Shown here in pieces: positions 5,031 to 5,154 of a stretch of 5,154 nt of DNA. Location of the stretch: NCBI GenBank assembly GCA_021826835.1, contig JAKAYH010000209.1, positions 1 through 5,154 on the forward strand. The letters run 5' to 3'. The notes beneath the pieces are model-generated. The model was not told the DNA's origin. It worked only from the letters and a program-made list of their open reading frames with translations, and searched no databases. How positions within the stretch are numbered: position 1 is the first letter of the stretch; each line of letters opens with the position of its first letter. Origin of the DNA: Thermoplasmata archaeon. Its GTDB lineage: Archaea; Thermoplasmatota; Thermoplasmata; Thermoplasmatales; Thermoplasmataceae. Position numbers and translations under genes: made by a program.

Positions 5031-5154
5031 ATGTCAAAAACCATCACAATTAAGAATTCTGTATATGATGAATTAAAGGGATTCAAGAAAGAGAACGAAA
5101 GTTTTAGTGAAGTCTTGGACAGGCTTATCAAATCTCAGAGCAAGAAGGATCTCC
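5031..5154 (+). CDS. VapB-type antitoxin, N-terminal part (cut by window edge)
   Basis: The first 41 codons read MSKTITIKNSVYDELKGFKK, then ENESFSEVLDRLIKSQSKKDL. The pattern 'KTITIK..VYDELK..K...ESFSEVLDRLI' is typical of the short archaeal UPF0330/VapB antitoxins, which have a ribbon strand for DNA contact followed by helices. These are usually 70-90 aa and are followed at once by a VapC PIN-domain RNase toxin, which would lie beyond the right edge. This is a different antitoxin family from the RelB-like one at 4070-4267. The start is supported by the TATA spacing. Confidence 0.75.
   Translation, partial: MSKTITIKNSVYDELKGFKKENESFSEVLDRLIKSQSKKDL

Overview
The window looks archaeal and most resembles a methanogen of the Methanosarcinales. 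It is AT-rich, has TATA-box promoters about 25-27 bases ahead of near-leaderless starts, uses GGAGGTG-type ribosome sites inside operons, and carries an archaeal DUF6293/CARF regulator and archaeal RelB/VapB-type antitoxins. The genus is inferred from gene content; no rRNA or housekeeping gene is present. The region is accessory DNA: an IS fragment, a nucleotide-signalling defence operon, a decayed toxin-antitoxin pair, two small unknown proteins and the start of a second antitoxin.

Left part (1-1045, minus strand): the N-terminus of an IS5-type transposase runs off the left edge. Next comes a 250-aa protein with a CARF-like sensor domain and a C-terminal winged-helix region (DUF6293/HFX_2341-like).

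Centre (1127-3635, plus strand): a tight three-gene operon, divergent from the CARF gene. It encodes a tRNA-guanine-transglycosylase (TGT)-like protein, a CD-NTase (cGAS/DncV-like nucleotidyltransferase) and a SLATT two-helix membrane protein. The first two genes abut with no gap and the last two overlap by 20 bases. CD-NTase plus a TGT-like gene is the hallmark of type IV CBASS, and SLATT is a plausible membrane effector. The CD-NTase starts with Met followed by five glycines, behind a near-perfect ribosome site. In type IV CBASS a QueC-like enzyme is reported to attach a 7-deazaguanine to the CD-NTase N-terminus. No QueC-like or OGG-like gene is in this window, so the system is reduced, is completed elsewhere, or borrows the host QueC of archaeosine synthesis. 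The CARF regulator could sense the cyclic nucleotide and control the operon; that is inference.

Right part (3636-5154): a RelE/ParE-type toxin pseudogene with two frame breaks sits behind its RelB-like antitoxin (minus strand), which itself seems to have lost its last residues to a one-base shift. Then, on the plus strand, come a 67-aa zinc-ribbon protein, a coupled 51-aa single-pass membrane protein, and the first 41 codons of a VapB-type antitoxin cut by the right edge.
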